Assembly: GCF_011090385.1 (NCBI RefSeq)
Contig: NZ_SEWW01000001.1
Location: 558,001-622,000 of the forward strand
From: Aquirufa beregesia
GTDB taxonomy: Bacteria; Bacteroidota; Bacteroidia; Cytophagales; Spirosomataceae
Reading direction: 5' to 3'
Length of the DNA: 64,000 nucleotides
The stretch's first letter is position 1, and every line of letters begins with the position of its first letter. A program made the translations under genes and the position numbers. Below are positions 16,500 through 25,688 of the stretch, piece after piece. Under the pieces are notes generated by a model. That model saw only the letters and a program-made list of their open reading frames with translations. It ran no database searches and was not told where the DNA came from.

Positions 16500-16779
16500 C
16501 GGTGCCTTCGAGAGCCTCAGGCATCGTCTGGAAAAAAATAACACCAGAAAGGTGACTAAGGCTCTTGAAGGTGGCTGAGGTTCTCGAAGCCACCGTCTGG
16601 AAATAAATAACACCAGAAGCCAATTATCTCGAAGCTGACTGAGTCTCTCGAAGGTGGCTGAGGTTCTCGAAGCCACCGTCTGGAAATAAATAACACCAGA
16701 AGCCAATTATCTCGAAACTGACTGAGTATCTCAAAGGTGACTGAGTATCTCGATGGTGGCTGAGGTTCTCGAAGCCACC
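16500..16779. repeat. 83-bp tandem repeat with REP-like palindromes
   Basis: Two full 83-bp copies (16570-16652 and 16653-16735) and degenerate partial copies on both sides. Each begins with a 25-bp palindrome (GGTGGCT...AGCCACC) at 16570, 16653 and 16755, followed by CTGG...CCAG around aaataaataaca and by copies of ctgagtatctcgaa-type motifs. There is no credible gene; open frames here only echo the repeat. It fills the gap between the dCMP deaminase gene and tRNA-Met. The rest of 16339-16499 shows nothing distinctive. Confidence 0.85.
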
Positions 16780-16783
16780 TCAA

Positions 16784-16814
16784 ATAAAAAAGACAAATCT
16801 TTCGACCTGTCTTT
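16784..16814 (-). terminator. Intrinsic terminator of tRNA-Met
   Basis: Minus-strand hairpin with 7-bp arms (AAAGACA and TGTCTTT) followed by a T-rich tract. It starts a few bases past the 3' end of the tRNA, between it and the 83-bp repeats. Confidence 0.6.
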
Positions 16815-16821
16815 CTAATTG

Positions 16822-16895
16822 TAGCGGGGAGCAGAATCGAACTGCCGACCTTTGGGTTATGAATCCAACGCTCTAACCATCTGAGCTACCCCGCC
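16822..16895 (-). tRNA. tRNA-Met (anticodon CAT)
   Basis: A 74-base cloverleaf on the minus strand. The acceptor is GGCGGGG/CCCCGCT (one G-U pair) with discriminator A, the D arm is GCTCAGATGGTTAGAGC, the anticodon CAT is on a TTGGA stem, and the T arm is GGCAG-TTCGATT-CTGCT. The first acceptor pair is formed, so it is not an initiator tRNA. Elongator Met is most likely, although a CAT anticodon modified to read Ile codons cannot be ruled out. Confidence 0.92.
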
Positions 16896-16906
16896 AAATT
16901 GCGTTG

Positions 16907-16938
16907 CAAAGGTAGTAGAAAGCGATTAGAGTCACAAA
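16907..16938 (-). promoter_or_regulatory. Bacteroidota-type promoter of tRNA-Met
   Basis: On the minus strand TTTG (16935-16938) and TACCTTTG (16907-16914) are 20 bp apart, an exact fit to the Bacteroidota -33/-7 consensus. The -7 element ends 11 bp before the tRNA 5' end. Confidence 0.75.
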
Positions 16939-16971
16939 TAATTTCTTAATATTGATTAATTTTGTGGCAGA

Positions 16972-17002
16972 TTTGGGATTTAGCTTAGAAATAATACCTT
17001 TG
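16972..17002 (+). promoter_or_regulatory. Bacteroidota-type promoter of the START-like/permease operon
   Basis: TTTG at 16972-16975 and TACCTTTG at 16995-17002 with a 19-bp spacer, a perfect consensus match. It reads away from the tRNA-Met promoter and would give a leader of roughly 50 bases before the ATG at 17059. Confidence 0.75.
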
Positions 17003-17058
17003 CTAATAGCGGGTTAGAATCATGTGTGTAAAGCCTAATCCATTAATAGATAAATAAT

Positions 17059-17451
17059 ATGTCAGCAAACAATTTTGAGTTTGAATACGAGGTAAAAGCC
17101 TCACCAAAAGTACTTTACCCATACCTAAGTACCGCTTCAGGACTTCAACAGTGGTTTGCCGATAAAGTCACAGTTCCTAATGCTAGCACCTTTCATTTCT
17201 ATTGGGATGACGAAAATCATCCTGCGGTATTAGTTCAAAGTAAATTGAATAAATTCGTACGATTTGAGTTTTTAAATCCCAAAGATGAGACTTCCAAAGG
17301 TTTTATCGAACTTAAATTGGATGTCAGTGAGCTGTCCAATACCACGTATTTAAAAGTGACCGATAGTGCATCAACTTTTAAATCAGACGATGATGCTGCC
17401 GAACTTTGGGATTATCTTTGCGATAAATTAAAAGAAATCGTCGGGAGCTAA
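17059..17451 (+). CDS. START-like domain protein (SRPBCC fold)
   Basis: A 130-residue soluble protein of the START-like family found in Bacteroidota, related to AHSA1-type SRPBCC folds. It opens with FEFEYEVKASPKVLYPYLST and GLQQWFADKV, the usual start of such domains, and ends in an amphipathic helix (DDAAELWDYLCDKLKEIVGS). The fold makes a hydrophobic pocket; the ligand is unknown. It lies one base before the LptF/G-like gene under the same promoter, which hints at a link with lipid or lipopolysaccharide handling (inference). Confidence 0.8.
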   Translation: MSANNFEFEYEVKASPKVLYPYLSTASGLQQWFADKVTVPNASTFHFYWDDENHPAVLVQSKLNKFVRFEFLNPKDETSKGFIELKLDVSELSNTTYLKVTDSASTFKSDDDAAELWDYLCDKLKEIVGS

Positions 17452-17452
17452 C

Positions 17453-18913
17453 ATGCGTAAAATAGATAAACTAGTCCTCAATGCCTTTGGGGGGCCATTT
17501 GTTCTTACTTTCCTTATTGTCATTTTCATTTTCCTATTACGATTGGTCCTTTTTTACTTTGCCGATCTTTTTGGAAAAGACCTGGGTGCGACCGTTTACG
17601 TCGAACTTTTCTTTTACTTTTCCCTTATTACCGTTCCGCTTGCCATGCCCTTGTCCATTTTGTTATCCTCTTTGATGACATTTGGAAAATTGGGAGAGAA
17701 TTTTGAATTAACGGCCCTAAAAAGTGCTGGAATTTCCATTTTTCGCATCTTTAGGCCTATTTTTGTCACCACTGTCTTCATCAGTATCTTCATGTTTTGG
17801 TTTGTCAATGTGGCTCTTCCTTGGGCCAATTTGAAAGGATGGAGCCTCTTATATGACATCAAAACCACTAAAACTACCTTAAATATCAAAGAAGGAATCT
17901 TTTACAATGACCTTCCTGGTTATTCCATCAAAGTGGCTAAAAAATTCCCTGACAATAAAACCCTGAAGTCGCTGATCATCTACGACCATACTGGAAATGA
18001 CGGAAATCGTCATGTCACGGTGGCTGATTCCGCTCAGATGTACACCATTTTGGATAGAAAATACCTAATTTTTGAACTTTTCCATGGTAAAGATTACATT
18101 GAAGATGCTGACCGAGGACCAGGAAATGATTTATCCGAACTAGCCATTCATAGCTTCAATCGAAGTAAAATTGTCATGTCTTTGTCTGGCTTTGATTTAC
18201 AAAAAACAGAAGAAAATCAGTTTGCCCATCACCAAATTATGCGAAATAACAATCAATTGGCTGATGATGCTGATTCTTTGTCGAAGAACATTCGCAACAT
18301 GCGGAAGGGTTTTAGCTTAGCATCCAGTGTATATTATGTCTATTTCCGTAAACCTGTAGGCGCATCTCTGCGTAGCATGAACCACCATACGAAGTGGATT
18401 GGTCCTAAAATTGCTGAAAAGACCAAAAACAGCAAAGATTATAGACCCATGGAGGAATTAGCCAAACAAGAGGTCCAAAATTTAATTGCTTTCGGACAGA
18501 CCAATGAAGTCAATTTAGCCGAACGTGTCACCGAACTTAAAAAGACCGATTTAGAATGGCATCATAAATTCACCAATTCCTTGGCGGTATTGGTCATGTT
18601 CCTGATAGGTGCACCTCTAGGCGCTATCATCAAAAAAGGAGGATTTGGTATTCCTGTGGTTGTGGCCGTTTCATTCTTTATTTTGATGTATATACTAACC
18701 CAACAAGGGGATAAAATGGCCAAGGAAGGGAAGGTGCTCGTGGAAATTGGTGCTTGGATCTCTAATGGTATTCTGGCACTGATAGGAGCCTATTTCTTAC
18801 GCATTGCCTTGAAAGACTCCCGACTTTTTGAATCGGACTTCTACAAAATCCTGTGGGATCAAATAAAAACCTATAGGGACAATCGCAGGAACAAGATATC
18901 ATCCAAAGCATAA
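17453..18913 (+). CDS. LptF/LptG family lipopolysaccharide export permease
   Basis: A 486-residue YjgP/YjgQ-type inner-membrane protein. It has three N-terminal helices (about 12-120) with the conserved PLAMPLSILLSSLMTFGKLGE stretch, a periplasmic beta-jellyroll region carrying KEGIFYNDLPGYSIKV, and three C-terminal helices (about 370-465) with IGAPLGAIIKKGGFGIP. It is longer than E. coli LptF/G (about 360) because of an insert around 240-350, as is common in Bacteroidota. It should pair with an LptB ATPase encoded elsewhere. Whether it is the F or the G subunit is not decided. Confidence 0.9.
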   Translation: MRKIDKLVLNAFGGPFVLTFLIVIFIFLLRLVLFYFADLFGKDLGATVYVELFFYFSLITVPLAMPLSILLSSLMTFGKLGENFELTALKSAGISIFRIFRPIFVTTVFISIFMFWFVNVALPWANLKGWSLLYDIKTTKTTLNIKEGIFYNDLPGYSIKVAKKFPDNKTLKSLIIYDHTGNDGNRHVTVADSAQMYTILDRKYLIFELFHGKDYIEDADRGPGNDLSELAIHSFNRSKIVMSLSGFDLQKTEENQFAHHQIMRNNNQLADDADSLSKNIRNMRKGFSLASSVYYVYFRKPVGASLRSMNHHTKWIGPKIAEKTKNSKDYRPMEELAKQEVQNLIAFGQTNEVNLAERVTELKKTDLEWHHKFTNSLAVLVMFLIGAPLGAIIKKGGFGIPVVVAVSFFILMYILTQQGDKMAKEGKVLVEIGAWISNGILALIGAYFLRIALKDSRLFESDFYKILWDQIKTYRDNRRNKISSKA

Positions 18914-18922
18914 GCTATACTA

Positions 18923-18954
18923 TTTGGAATTTCTCTTTAAAATTCCTACTTTTG
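18923..18954 (+). promoter_or_regulatory. Bacteroidota-type promoter of rpsO
   Basis: TTTG at 18923-18926 and TACTTTTG at 18947-18954 with a 20-bp spacer fit the consensus exactly. The -7 element lies 36 bp before the rpsO ATG, giving a short A-rich leader. Confidence 0.8.
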
Positions 18955-18990
18955 CAAATTAATTTTTCACAATTTAAAAACTGGTAAAAG

Positions 18991-19266
18991 ATGTATTTGT
19001 CACCCGAGAAAAAACAAGAAATTTTTGAATCTAAAGGGAAAGCAAAGTCAAAAATCGATACTGGTTCTGCTGAATCGCAAATTGCGTTATTTACATTCAG
19101 AATCAATCATTTGACGGATCACCTTAAGAAAAACAAGAAAGATCATAGCACTCGCTTAGGTCTTTTGAAATTAGTTGGTAAGCGTCGTCGTTTACTTGAT
19201 TACTTAACTCGTACTGATATTTCACGTTATCGTACTATCATTGCTGAATTAGGTATTCGTAAATAA
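18991..19266 (+). CDS. rpsO: 30S ribosomal protein S15
   Basis: A 91-residue ribosomal protein that binds 16S rRNA early in assembly of the small subunit. The core pattern is clear: [49 protein letters not shown], and [12 protein letters not shown]. Length is normal (89-91). A strong promoter precedes it and a hairpin follows it before pnp, the same rpsO-pnp order as in many bacteria. Confidence 0.97.
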   Translation: MYLSPEKKQEIFESKGKAKSKIDTGSAESQIALFTFRINHLTDHLKKNKKDHSTRLGLLKLVGKRRRLLDYLTRTDISRYRTIIAELGIRK

Positions 19267-19274
19267 GATTAATT

Positions 19275-19306
19275 GCAGGGTTTCATGTCATGAAGCCCTG
19301 CTTTAT
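19275..19306 (+). terminator. rpsO-pnp intergenic hairpin
   Basis: A 27-base near-perfect hairpin (GCAGGGTTTCATG / CATGAAGCCCTGC, one G-T pair) followed by only a weak T tract (ctttatt). It may be a partial terminator or an RNA-processing site between rpsO and pnp. Confidence 0.65.
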
Positions 19307-19383
19307 TCATTGCGGTACAGTTTGAATCATCAAACAAACATCTTTATTCTACGCATAGGGCGTAGTAATTTATTCAAAAACGT

Positions 19384-21531
19384 ATGTCATTTAACATTAT
19401 TACGAAACATATTTCAATGCCTGACGGCAAGGAAATCCAAATCGAAACTGGCAAATTAGCCAAGCAAGCCGATGGAGCCGTTGTAGTCAAATCAGGAAAT
19501 ATGATGTTGTTAGCTACAGTAGTAGCCAACAAAGAGGCCAAAGAAGGAGTAGATTTCCTTCCATTATCTGTAGATTATCAAGAAAAATTTGCGTCCAATG
19601 GACGTATTCCTGGTTCTTTCCTTAAAAGAGAGGCTCGCCTTTCTGATTATGAAATTCTCATCTCTCGTTTGGTTGACCGCGCTTTGCGTCCAACTTTCCC
19701 AGATGATTATCATGCAGACGTTCAAGTTTTAATCAACTTAATCTCCGCAGATTCAGAAGTTTTACCCGATGCATTTGTAGGTCTAGCTGCTGCTGCTGCA
19801 TTAGCCGTATCAGACATTCCATTTAATGGACCTATTTCTGAAGTACGTGTCGCGAAAATCAACGGAGTATATAAAGTAAACCCAAGCGTTAGTGAATTAG
19901 CAGGAGCTTCCCTTGAACTAATCGTTGCGGCGAACGCAAACGACATTTTGATGGTAGAAGGCGAAGGCGATGAGGTTTCAGAAACAGAAATGTTAGAAGC
20001 TTTACGTATTGCGCACGATGCGATTAAATTACAATGCCAAGCGCTTAACGAATTAACCGTTGCTTGCGGCAAAACTGAAAAACGCACGTATTCACATGAA
20101 TCACACAACGAAGAGCTACGTGCTGAATTGTGGAAAAACTACTACGAGAAATACTTAGCAGTAGCCAAACAAGCGAATCCAAAGAAAGACGAACGTAAAG
20201 CTGCATTCAAAGCGATTGTTGACGAGTACATCGCAACTTTGCCAGAAAATCACTTAGTGAACCTTTCCATGGCTAAAACCTATTTACACGATATCGAGAA
20301 AGAAGCGGCTCGTCAATTGGTATTGCAAGAGCGCTACCGTTTGGACGGACGTAAATTGAACGAAATCCGTCAAATTACTTGTGAAGTAGATTATTTACCT
20401 ACTCCTCACGGTTCTTCGGTATTTACTCGTGGAGAAACTCAATCCTTGACTACAGTTACATTAGGTACTAAGATGGATGAACAAATCATCGATCAACCAA
20501 TGACACAAGGTTATAATAAGTTTATGTTACACTATAACTTCCCTGGATTCTCAACCGGTGAAGTGAAGCCAAACCGCGGTGTAGGCCGTCGTGAGGTAGG
20601 ACATGGTAACTTAGCGATGCGTGCTATCAAGAAAGTACTTCCTAAAATGGAAGACTTCCCTTATACATTACGTATTGTTTCAGATATTTTAGAATCCAAT
20701 GGTTCATCTTCCATGGCAACCGTTTGTGCGGGTACTTTAGCCTTGATGGATGCAGGAGTAAAAATCAAAGCTCCTGTTTCAGGTATTGCTATGGGTTTAA
20801 TCTCTGATTCCAAAACGGGTAAATACGCAGTTCTTTCGGATATTTTAGGTGATGAGGATCACTTAGGAGATATGGACTTTAAAGTTACTGGTACCGAAAA
20901 TGGTATCACGGCTTGTCAAATGGACATTAAAGTTCAAGGGCTTTCTTACGAAGTGTTAGTTGAAGCTTTATCTCAAGCCAAAGAAGGTCGTTTACACATC
21001 TTAAATGAGATGAAAAAAGCGATTCCTCAAGTGAGAGAAGATTTCAAACCTCAAACTCCTCGTGCTACTGTTATTAAGATCATGAAAGACCAAATTGGTG
21101 CGGTAATCGGACCAGGTGGTAAAGTGGTTCAAGATATCCAAAAGCAATCAGGTGCTACGGTAACAATTGAAGAAAAAGAAGACGGTGGTTATGTAAGCGT
21201 ATTCTCTGCGAATGGCGCTGCCATGGATCATGCGGTTAGAATGATCAAAGGTATCGTGACTATTCCTGAAGTAGGAGAGGTATATGAAGGTAAAGTGAAA
21301 AACATTCAAGCATTTGGTGCTTTTGTGGAATTTTTACCTGGTAAAGATGGTTTACTACATATCTCTGAGATTTCTTGGGATCGCATCGAAACCATGGATG
21401 GCGTTTTCAAAGAAGGAGACAAAGTGAAAGTAAAATTGGTAGAAGTAGACAAGAAAACAGGAAAATTCCGTTTATCTGCTAAAGTGTTATTACCAAAACC
21501 AGAACGTAGCTCAGAAAATTCTGACAACTAA
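19384..21531 (+). CDS. pnp: Polyribonucleotide nucleotidyltransferase (PNPase)
   Basis: A 715-residue phosphorolytic 3'-to-5' exoribonuclease, a core enzyme of RNA decay. Two RNase PH domains flank a helical linker; the second has [20 protein letters not shown] and the phosphate site [10 protein letters not shown]-like [18 protein letters not shown] domain ([18 protein letters not shown], about 570-620) and an S1 domain ([20 protein letters not shown], about 630-700) follow. Length is normal. The leader contains a small stem (19349-19365, CTACGC/GCGTAG). Together with the rpsO-pnp hairpin this could be a site of autoregulation, as known for E. coli pnp (inference). Confidence 0.97.
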   Translation: MSFNIITKHISMPDGKEIQIETGKLAKQADGAVVVKSGNMMLLATVVANKEAKEGVDFLPLSVDYQEKFASNGRIPGSFLKREARLSDYEILISRLVDRALRPTFPDDYHADVQVLINLISADSEVLPDAFVGLAAAAALAVSDIPFNGPISEVRVAKINGVYKVNPSVSELAGASLELIVAANANDILMVEGEGDEVSETEMLEALRIAHDAIKLQCQALNELTVACGKTEKRTYSHESHNEELRAELWKNYYEKYLAVAKQANPKKDERKAAFKAIVDEYIATLPENHLVNLSMAKTYLHDIEKEAARQLVLQERYRLDGRKLNEIRQITCEVDYLPTPHGSSVFTRGETQSLTTVTLGTKMDEQIIDQPMTQGYNKFMLHYNFPGFSTGEVKPNRGVGRREVGHGNLAMRAIKKVLPKMEDFPYTLRIVSDILESNGSSSMATVCAGTLALMDAGVKIKAPVSGIAMGLISDSKTGKYAVLSDILGDEDHLGDMDFKVTGTENGITACQMDIKVQGLSYEVLVEALSQAKEGRLHILNEMKKAIPQVREDFKPQTPRATVIKIMKDQIGAVIGPGGKVVQDIQKQSGATVTIEEKEDGGYVSVFSANGAAMDHAVRMIKGIVTIPEVGEVYEGKVKNIQAFGAFVEFLPGKDGLLHISEISWDRIETMDGVFKEGDKVKVKLVEVDKKTGKFRLSAKVLLPKPERSSENSDN

Positions 21532-21542
21532 TATGTTATTTC

Positions 21543-21579
21543 ATGGGTTATATGTTTTTATATAACCCATTCATTCTTT
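21543..21579 (+). terminator. Terminator after pnp
   Basis: Perfect 11-bp arms ATGGGTTATAT and ATATAACCCAT (21543-21570) around a short T-rich loop, followed by a T-rich stretch. It lies between pnp and rpoD. Confidence 0.65.
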
Positions 21580-21590
21580 TGTAAGCCCCT

Positions 21591-22454
21591 ATGAGACAGC
21601 TAAAAATTAGCAAACAGATTACCAACAGGGAGAGTCAATCACTCGACAAATACCTACAAGAAATTGGCAAGGTGGATTTGTTGACCCCAGACGAGGAAGT
21701 AATCCTCGCTCAAAAAATTAGAGATGGGGACCAATTATCCTTAGAACGTCTCACGAAGGCCAATTTACGTTTCGTCGTTTCTGTGGCAAAACAATATCAA
21801 AACCAAGGACTTAGCTTAGGTGATTTAATCAACGAAGGTAATCTTGGCTTGATTAAAGCAGCCCAGCGTTTTGATGAAACTCGTGGATTCAAATTTATTT
21901 CTTATGCGGTATGGTGGATTCGTCAATCCATTTTACAAGCTTTAGCTGAACAATCTAGAATTGTTCGTTTGCCATTGAACCGCGTAGGTTCATTGAATAA
22001 AATATCAAAAACCTTCTCTGAGTTAGAACAAAAATTCGAGCGTGAGCCTTCACCTGAAGAACTAGCCGAAGTTTTAGAAATCTCAACTGGTGAAGTAGTT
22101 GATACCTTAAAAATCTCAGGTCGTCACGTATCCATGGATGCACCATTTGTGCAAGGTGAAGAAAATTCCTTATTGGACGTACTTGAAAATGATTCTGAAG
22201 ATAAGCCAGACTCTGGGTTAATCAATGATTCACTTCGTAGAGAAGTTCAACGTGCCCTTTCTACCTTAACACAACGTGAAGCCGATGTGGTGACCTTGTA
22301 TTTCGGATTGAATGGTGAACATGCCATGACTTTAGAAGAAATTGGAGAAAAATTCAATTTAACACGTGAACGTGTAAGACAAATCAAAGAAAAAGCGATT
22401 CGTCGTTTACGTCACACTTCGAGAAGCAAAGCGCTGAAAACATATCTTGGATAA
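21591..22454 (+). CDS. rpoD: Primary RNA polymerase sigma factor (RpoD/SigA)
   Basis: A 287-residue housekeeping sigma factor of the short Bacteroidota type, lacking most of region 1.1. Region 1.2 is [19 protein letters not shown]. Region 2 runs [20 protein letters not shown] through [16 protein letters not shown]. Region 3 follows ([13 protein letters not shown]). Region 4 ends with [13 protein letters not shown]-type [17 protein letters not shown] and the [22 protein letters not shown]. It would recognise the TTTG/TAnnTTTG promoters seen in this window. It is followed at once by a terminator and then menD. Confidence 0.96.
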   Translation: MRQLKISKQITNRESQSLDKYLQEIGKVDLLTPDEEVILAQKIRDGDQLSLERLTKANLRFVVSVAKQYQNQGLSLGDLINEGNLGLIKAAQRFDETRGFKFISYAVWWIRQSILQALAEQSRIVRLPLNRVGSLNKISKTFSELEQKFEREPSPEELAEVLEISTGEVVDTLKISGRHVSMDAPFVQGEENSLLDVLENDSEDKPDSGLINDSLRREVQRALSTLTQREADVVTLYFGLNGEHAMTLEEIGEKFNLTRERVRQIKEKAIRRLRHTSRSKALKTYLG

Positions 22455-22458
22455 TTTT

Positions 22459-22483
22459 AAAAGCCTCTCACGAGGCTTTTTTT
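22459..22483 (+). terminator. Intrinsic terminator of rpoD, abutting menD
   Basis: Arms AAAAGCCTC and GAGGCTTTT around TCAC, then more T. The run of T ends four bases before the menD ATG. Confidence 0.85.
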
Positions 22484-22487
22484 ACCT

Positions 22488-24176
22488 ATGGCCTTTCCTG
22501 CTGGACTTGTAGAACTAATTGAAACTCTTAGCCAACATGGTGTAGATCAGGCTGTTATTTGTCCTGGATCACGTAATGCACCCATTATGTTGGCTATTAG
22601 TCGCAACGCTGCCATTGAATCCTTTTCCATCAGTGATGAGCGTTCAGCTGGCTTTTTTGCCTTAGGTTTGGCCCTTCATAGTAAAAAGCCTGTCATACTT
22701 TGCTGTACTTCTGGTTCTGCCGCTTTAAATTTGGCTCCGGCCATTGCAGAGGCCTATTTTCAAGAAGTTCCATTGATTGTACTGACTGCTGATCGTCCAC
22801 AAGAATGGATCGGTCAATGGGATGGTCAAACCATTTATCAAGAGCGTATTTTTGGTGCACATGCCAAACAATATTTTTCTTATTCCACCAAATCCAACGA
22901 GTCTTCCGATGAAGTTTGGCACCGGAATAGAATTGCCAATGATGCCTTTTGGTCAGCAGTTTCTGCCCCTCAAGGTCCTGTGCAAATCAATATCCCCATA
23001 CAAGAGCCATTTTACCCAGAAAAAGGTGCGGCTCTACCTGTCGCTAAACCGATTAGAAAAATTCAGAAATGGATTGCTCCGAAATCGCTGGATATAGCCA
23101 CAAAAACATTCATCCAACGACAAATAAGCGTTTCTAATAAAATAGTCATAACAGTTGGTCAATTTCCCAAAAATGCTGCCATACAATCCGCTATAGCAGC
23201 ATTAATGAAAAAGGGGATACCCGTTCTAGCTGATTCCATAGCCAATTTATCCAGAATAGCCTTTGACAGTCATGATTTGATTCTTGCCAATACTCAAACC
23301 TGGGAAGGCCTACAACCTGACCTTCACATTCACCTTGGAAAAAGCTTTGTTAGTAAAAGAATCAAGCAATTTTTGAGGTCCAATACAGAAAAACAAGAAT
23401 GGCAAGTTAATCCACATCCTCAGGCACTTATCGCAGATCCTTTCAAAGGATTACAACATGTATTGGAAATAGATGAAGAAGCCTTTTTAAAAGAGTTAGT
23501 CCAACTGAATATTTCTGAAAAGCAAAAAGACTATTTCCAAGCATGGAAAAAGGCAGATGAAATCATTGCAGCTATACGAGCAAAAGGTATTAATGACTGG
23601 AATGAATTGGGAATTTATCAAAAAATAGCCCAAGCTCTACCTCAATCAAATGCTGAAATTCATGTAGCTAATTCACTATCTGTCAGGTATTTAAATTGGA
23701 TGAATTTTGTTCCAAAAGGTATTGAAGTTTTTGCGAATCGGGGTACATCAGGCATCGATGGCTGTTTAAGTACCGCCATAGGAGCCGCCCAATCCAATCC
23801 GAATTTGGTCATTTCTATCCTAGGTGATGTGGCCTTTCATTACGACAAAAATGCCCTTTGGAATTCCTATATTCCGAATAATGTAAGAATTATCGTCATG
23901 AATAATCAAGGAGGAGGAATCTTTAGGAATTTAGATGGTGCCAAAGACCTACCTGAATTAGAAGCATTCATGGAAACTCAACAAGTTTTTCATGCTGAAA
24001 ATACGGCCAAAGATGCTGGAATCAACTACATCAGCGTAAAACATACGAATGAATTGCTTCATGCTTTAAGCCACTTTTTCCAAGATTCGGACAAGGCTCA
24101 GCTAATAGAAATAGAAAGTAATTCCAGTATCAATGCAGCTGCATTAGCCCAGTATATGGCATTATTTAAGGGCTAA
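22488..24176 (+). CDS. menD: 2-succinyl-5-enolpyruvyl-6-hydroxy-3-cyclohexene-1-carboxylate synthase
   Basis: A 562-residue thiamine-diphosphate enzyme that joins isochorismate and 2-oxoglutarate in menaquinone synthesis. The N-terminal domain has VICPGSRNAPIMLAI, SDERSAGFFALGLA and CTSGSAALNLAPAIAEAYF. The C-terminal cofactor motif is GDVAFHYDKNALWN...NNQGGGIF. Length is normal. The ATG follows the rpoD terminator by only four bases, so either the terminator leaks or a promoter lies inside rpoD. No other men genes are in the window. Its end overlaps the convergent TPR gene by 15 bp. Confidence 0.94.
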   Translation: MAFPAGLVELIETLSQHGVDQAVICPGSRNAPIMLAISRNAAIESFSISDERSAGFFALGLALHSKKPVILCCTSGSAALNLAPAIAEAYFQEVPLIVLTADRPQEWIGQWDGQTIYQERIFGAHAKQYFSYSTKSNESSDEVWHRNRIANDAFWSAVSAPQGPVQINIPIQEPFYPEKGAALPVAKPIRKIQKWIAPKSLDIATKTFIQRQISVSNKIVITVGQFPKNAAIQSAIAALMKKGIPVLADSIANLSRIAFDSHDLILANTQTWEGLQPDLHIHLGKSFVSKRIKQFLRSNTEKQEWQVNPHPQALIADPFKGLQHVLEIDEEAFLKELVQLNISEKQKDYFQAWKKADEIIAAIRAKGINDWNELGIYQKIAQALPQSNAEIHVANSLSVRYLNWMNFVPKGIEVFANRGTSGIDGCLSTAIGAAQSNPNLVISILGDVAFHYDKNALWNSYIPNNVRIIVMNNQGGGIFRNLDGAKDLPELEAFMETQQVFHAENTAKDAGINYISVKHTNELLHALSHFFQDSDKAQLIEIESNSSINAAALAQYMALFKG

Positions 24177-24917
24177 TTCCTTATTGATTTTCTCTAAATT
24201 CTTCAAGAACAAAGCATTGTTAGGTTCAATTTCCAAAGCTTTACGTACCCACTTTTCGGCCAATTTCCATTGCCTTCTTTCAATTTCCAAGTAACCTAAG
24301 TTATTGTAAATCAAATGCTTGTATTTTCCTTTGGTGAGAGCGTGTTGAAATGTTTTTTCCGCTAAATCCAATTCACCTATCGTTTGTAGCACTACTCCTT
24401 TATTAATCAGGGCCTCAACAGAATTACTATCCAATTGGATGGCTTTTTCATAGGATGCTAAGGCTTGGTTATTAGACTCTTTCTCAAAAAATATGTCGCC
24501 CTGTAAGCGATGACAAGCCGATGAATCAGGAAAAAGTTTGACTAATTTTTGTACCTCCAATTCAGCTTCATCCAATCGTTTCATATTTTGAAGCATCTCC
24601 ACCTTCTTAAATAAAGCAGGGCCAAAATGAGCATCTAACGCTACGGCTTCCGTAAAATCAGTCAAGGCTTCCTCATTTTTTTCCAATTGCTCATAAATCA
24701 GACCCCGATTATAATAAGCATCCGAAAAGTCCTTTTTCTTCAAAATAGCCTCACTATACCATTTAATAGCCTCAAAGTATTCCTTTTCCTTAAACTTTTG
24801 ATTTCCTCTCAAAAAAAACTGAGTCGCCTCTTTTTTTTCTTTTTCAGTGTCGCAAGAAAATAGCCCCACAAAAATCAGCAGGCAAAAGATTGAGGTTAGT
24901 CGATTCGTTGAAAACAT
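24162..24917 (-). CDS. TPR-repeat lipoprotein
   Basis: A 251-residue protein with a lipoprotein signal ending at C22 (VGLFSC) and about six tetratricopeptide repeats from residue 30 to the end, such as AIKWYSEAILKKKDFSDAYY, ALASYEKAIQLDSNSVEALI and AEKWVRKALEIEPNNALFL. It should be anchored to an envelope membrane and act as a protein-protein scaffold; no partner can be named. It is divergent from the cyclophilin gene and convergent with menD, whose last 15 bp it overlaps. Confidence 0.85.
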   Translation of the reverse strand: MFSTNRLTSIFCLLIFVGLFSCDTEKEKKEATQFFLRGNQKFKEKEYFEAIKWYSEAILKKKDFSDAYYNRGLIYEQLEKNEEALTDFTEAVALDAHFGPALFKKVEMLQNMKRLDEAELEVQKLVKLFPDSSACHRLQGDIFFEKESNNQALASYEKAIQLDSNSVEALINKGVVLQTIGELDLAEKTFQHALTKGKYKHLIYNNLGYLEIERRQWKLAEKWVRKALEIEPNNALFLKNLEKINKELALK

Positions 24918-25007
24918 GTGGTGACTTTAGTTTAGGCAATTAAAAGAATTCAATTTAAATAATTCAAATTTCATTCGCATCTTTGTGCCTCAAAATTAAA
25001 TGAAATT

Positions 25008-25448
25008 ATGGCATACGCAGAAATGTTGACCGATAAAGGGTTGATGAAAATTGAATTTTATGAGGAAGATGCTCCCATTCACGTGAAAAACTTCATTGAT
25101 TTGTCCAATAAAGGATTTTATGATGGAGTAACATTTCACCGAGTAATTGCTGATTTTGTGGTTCAAGGAGGAGATCCAACTGGGACAGGTGCTGGTGGTC
25201 CAGGCTATACTATTCCATGTGAGTTAACTGGAAACAATCAATTCCATGATCGTGGAGTATTGTCGATGGCACACCGTGGACCCAATACAGGTGGTTCTCA
25301 ATTCTTCATCTGCCATTCCAGAAATAATACGGCTCATTTGGACCGTAAGCATACTTGTTTTGGTAAAGTGGTAGAAGGCTTAGATGTCATTGATTTAATT
25401 CGTGAAGGCGATAAAATCCAAAGTATCAAAATCGTAGAAGAGGCTTAG
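25008..25448 (+). CDS. Cyclophilin-type peptidyl-prolyl isomerase
   Basis: A 146-residue cyclophilin without a signal peptide, so cytoplasmic. Signature motifs are HVKNFIDLSNKGFYDGVTFHRVI, VVQGGDPTGTGAGGPGY, and a core close to FFICH (GGSQFFICHSRNNTAHLDRKH). The catalytic arginine in FHRVI and the phenylalanine in QFFI are present. Length is that of a minimal PpiB-like enzyme. A small conserved gene follows after 3 bp and is probably co-transcribed. Confidence 0.93.
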   Translation: MAYAEMLTDKGLMKIEFYEEDAPIHVKNFIDLSNKGFYDGVTFHRVIADFVVQGGDPTGTGAGGPGYTIPCELTGNNQFHDRGVLSMAHRGPNTGGSQFFICHSRNNTAHLDRKHTCFGKVVEGLDVIDLIREGDKIQSIKIVEEA

Positions 25449-25451
25449 TAT

Positions 25452-25688
25452 ATGCATTTCATCAAAGAAATTCCCCACGAGTCCATGCGAATTTCCTTGT
25501 TTGAATGGAACTCCAAATACATCGTGAAGTTTGAAGCGCCTAATTTGGAACAAAGCTACAAATTCTCCGTTTTGGACTTTTCCTCTCAAAAAGAAATAGA
25601 GGAGCTGGCATCCAGCTCCTCCTTTCAATCTTTTGTCTTACAGAATTTCCATTCTATGTATGCCGAAATGGGCAAACATATCAATTAG
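25452..25688 (+). CDS. Small hypothetical protein downstream of the cyclophilin gene
   Basis: A 78-residue soluble protein (begins MHFIKEIPHESMRISLFEWN) with a beta-strand opening and a C-terminal helix (SFQSFVLQNFHSMYAEMGKHIN). I do not recognise the family. It is likely a real gene because it begins 3 bp after the cyclophilin stop codon and uses its full length up to a stop shared with the convergent M61 peptidase gene (TTAG). The ATG is the only sensible start. Confidence 0.7.
   Translation: MHFIKEIPHESMRISLFEWNSKYIVKFEAPNLEQSYKFSVLDFSSQKEIEELASSSSFQSFVLQNFHSMYAEMGKHIN

Noticed and set aside
16464-16783. Two minus-strand open frames of 75-80 codons with repeating NWLLVLFISRRWLREPQ
   Set aside because: They are translations of the 83-bp DNA repeat and have no start context or family features.
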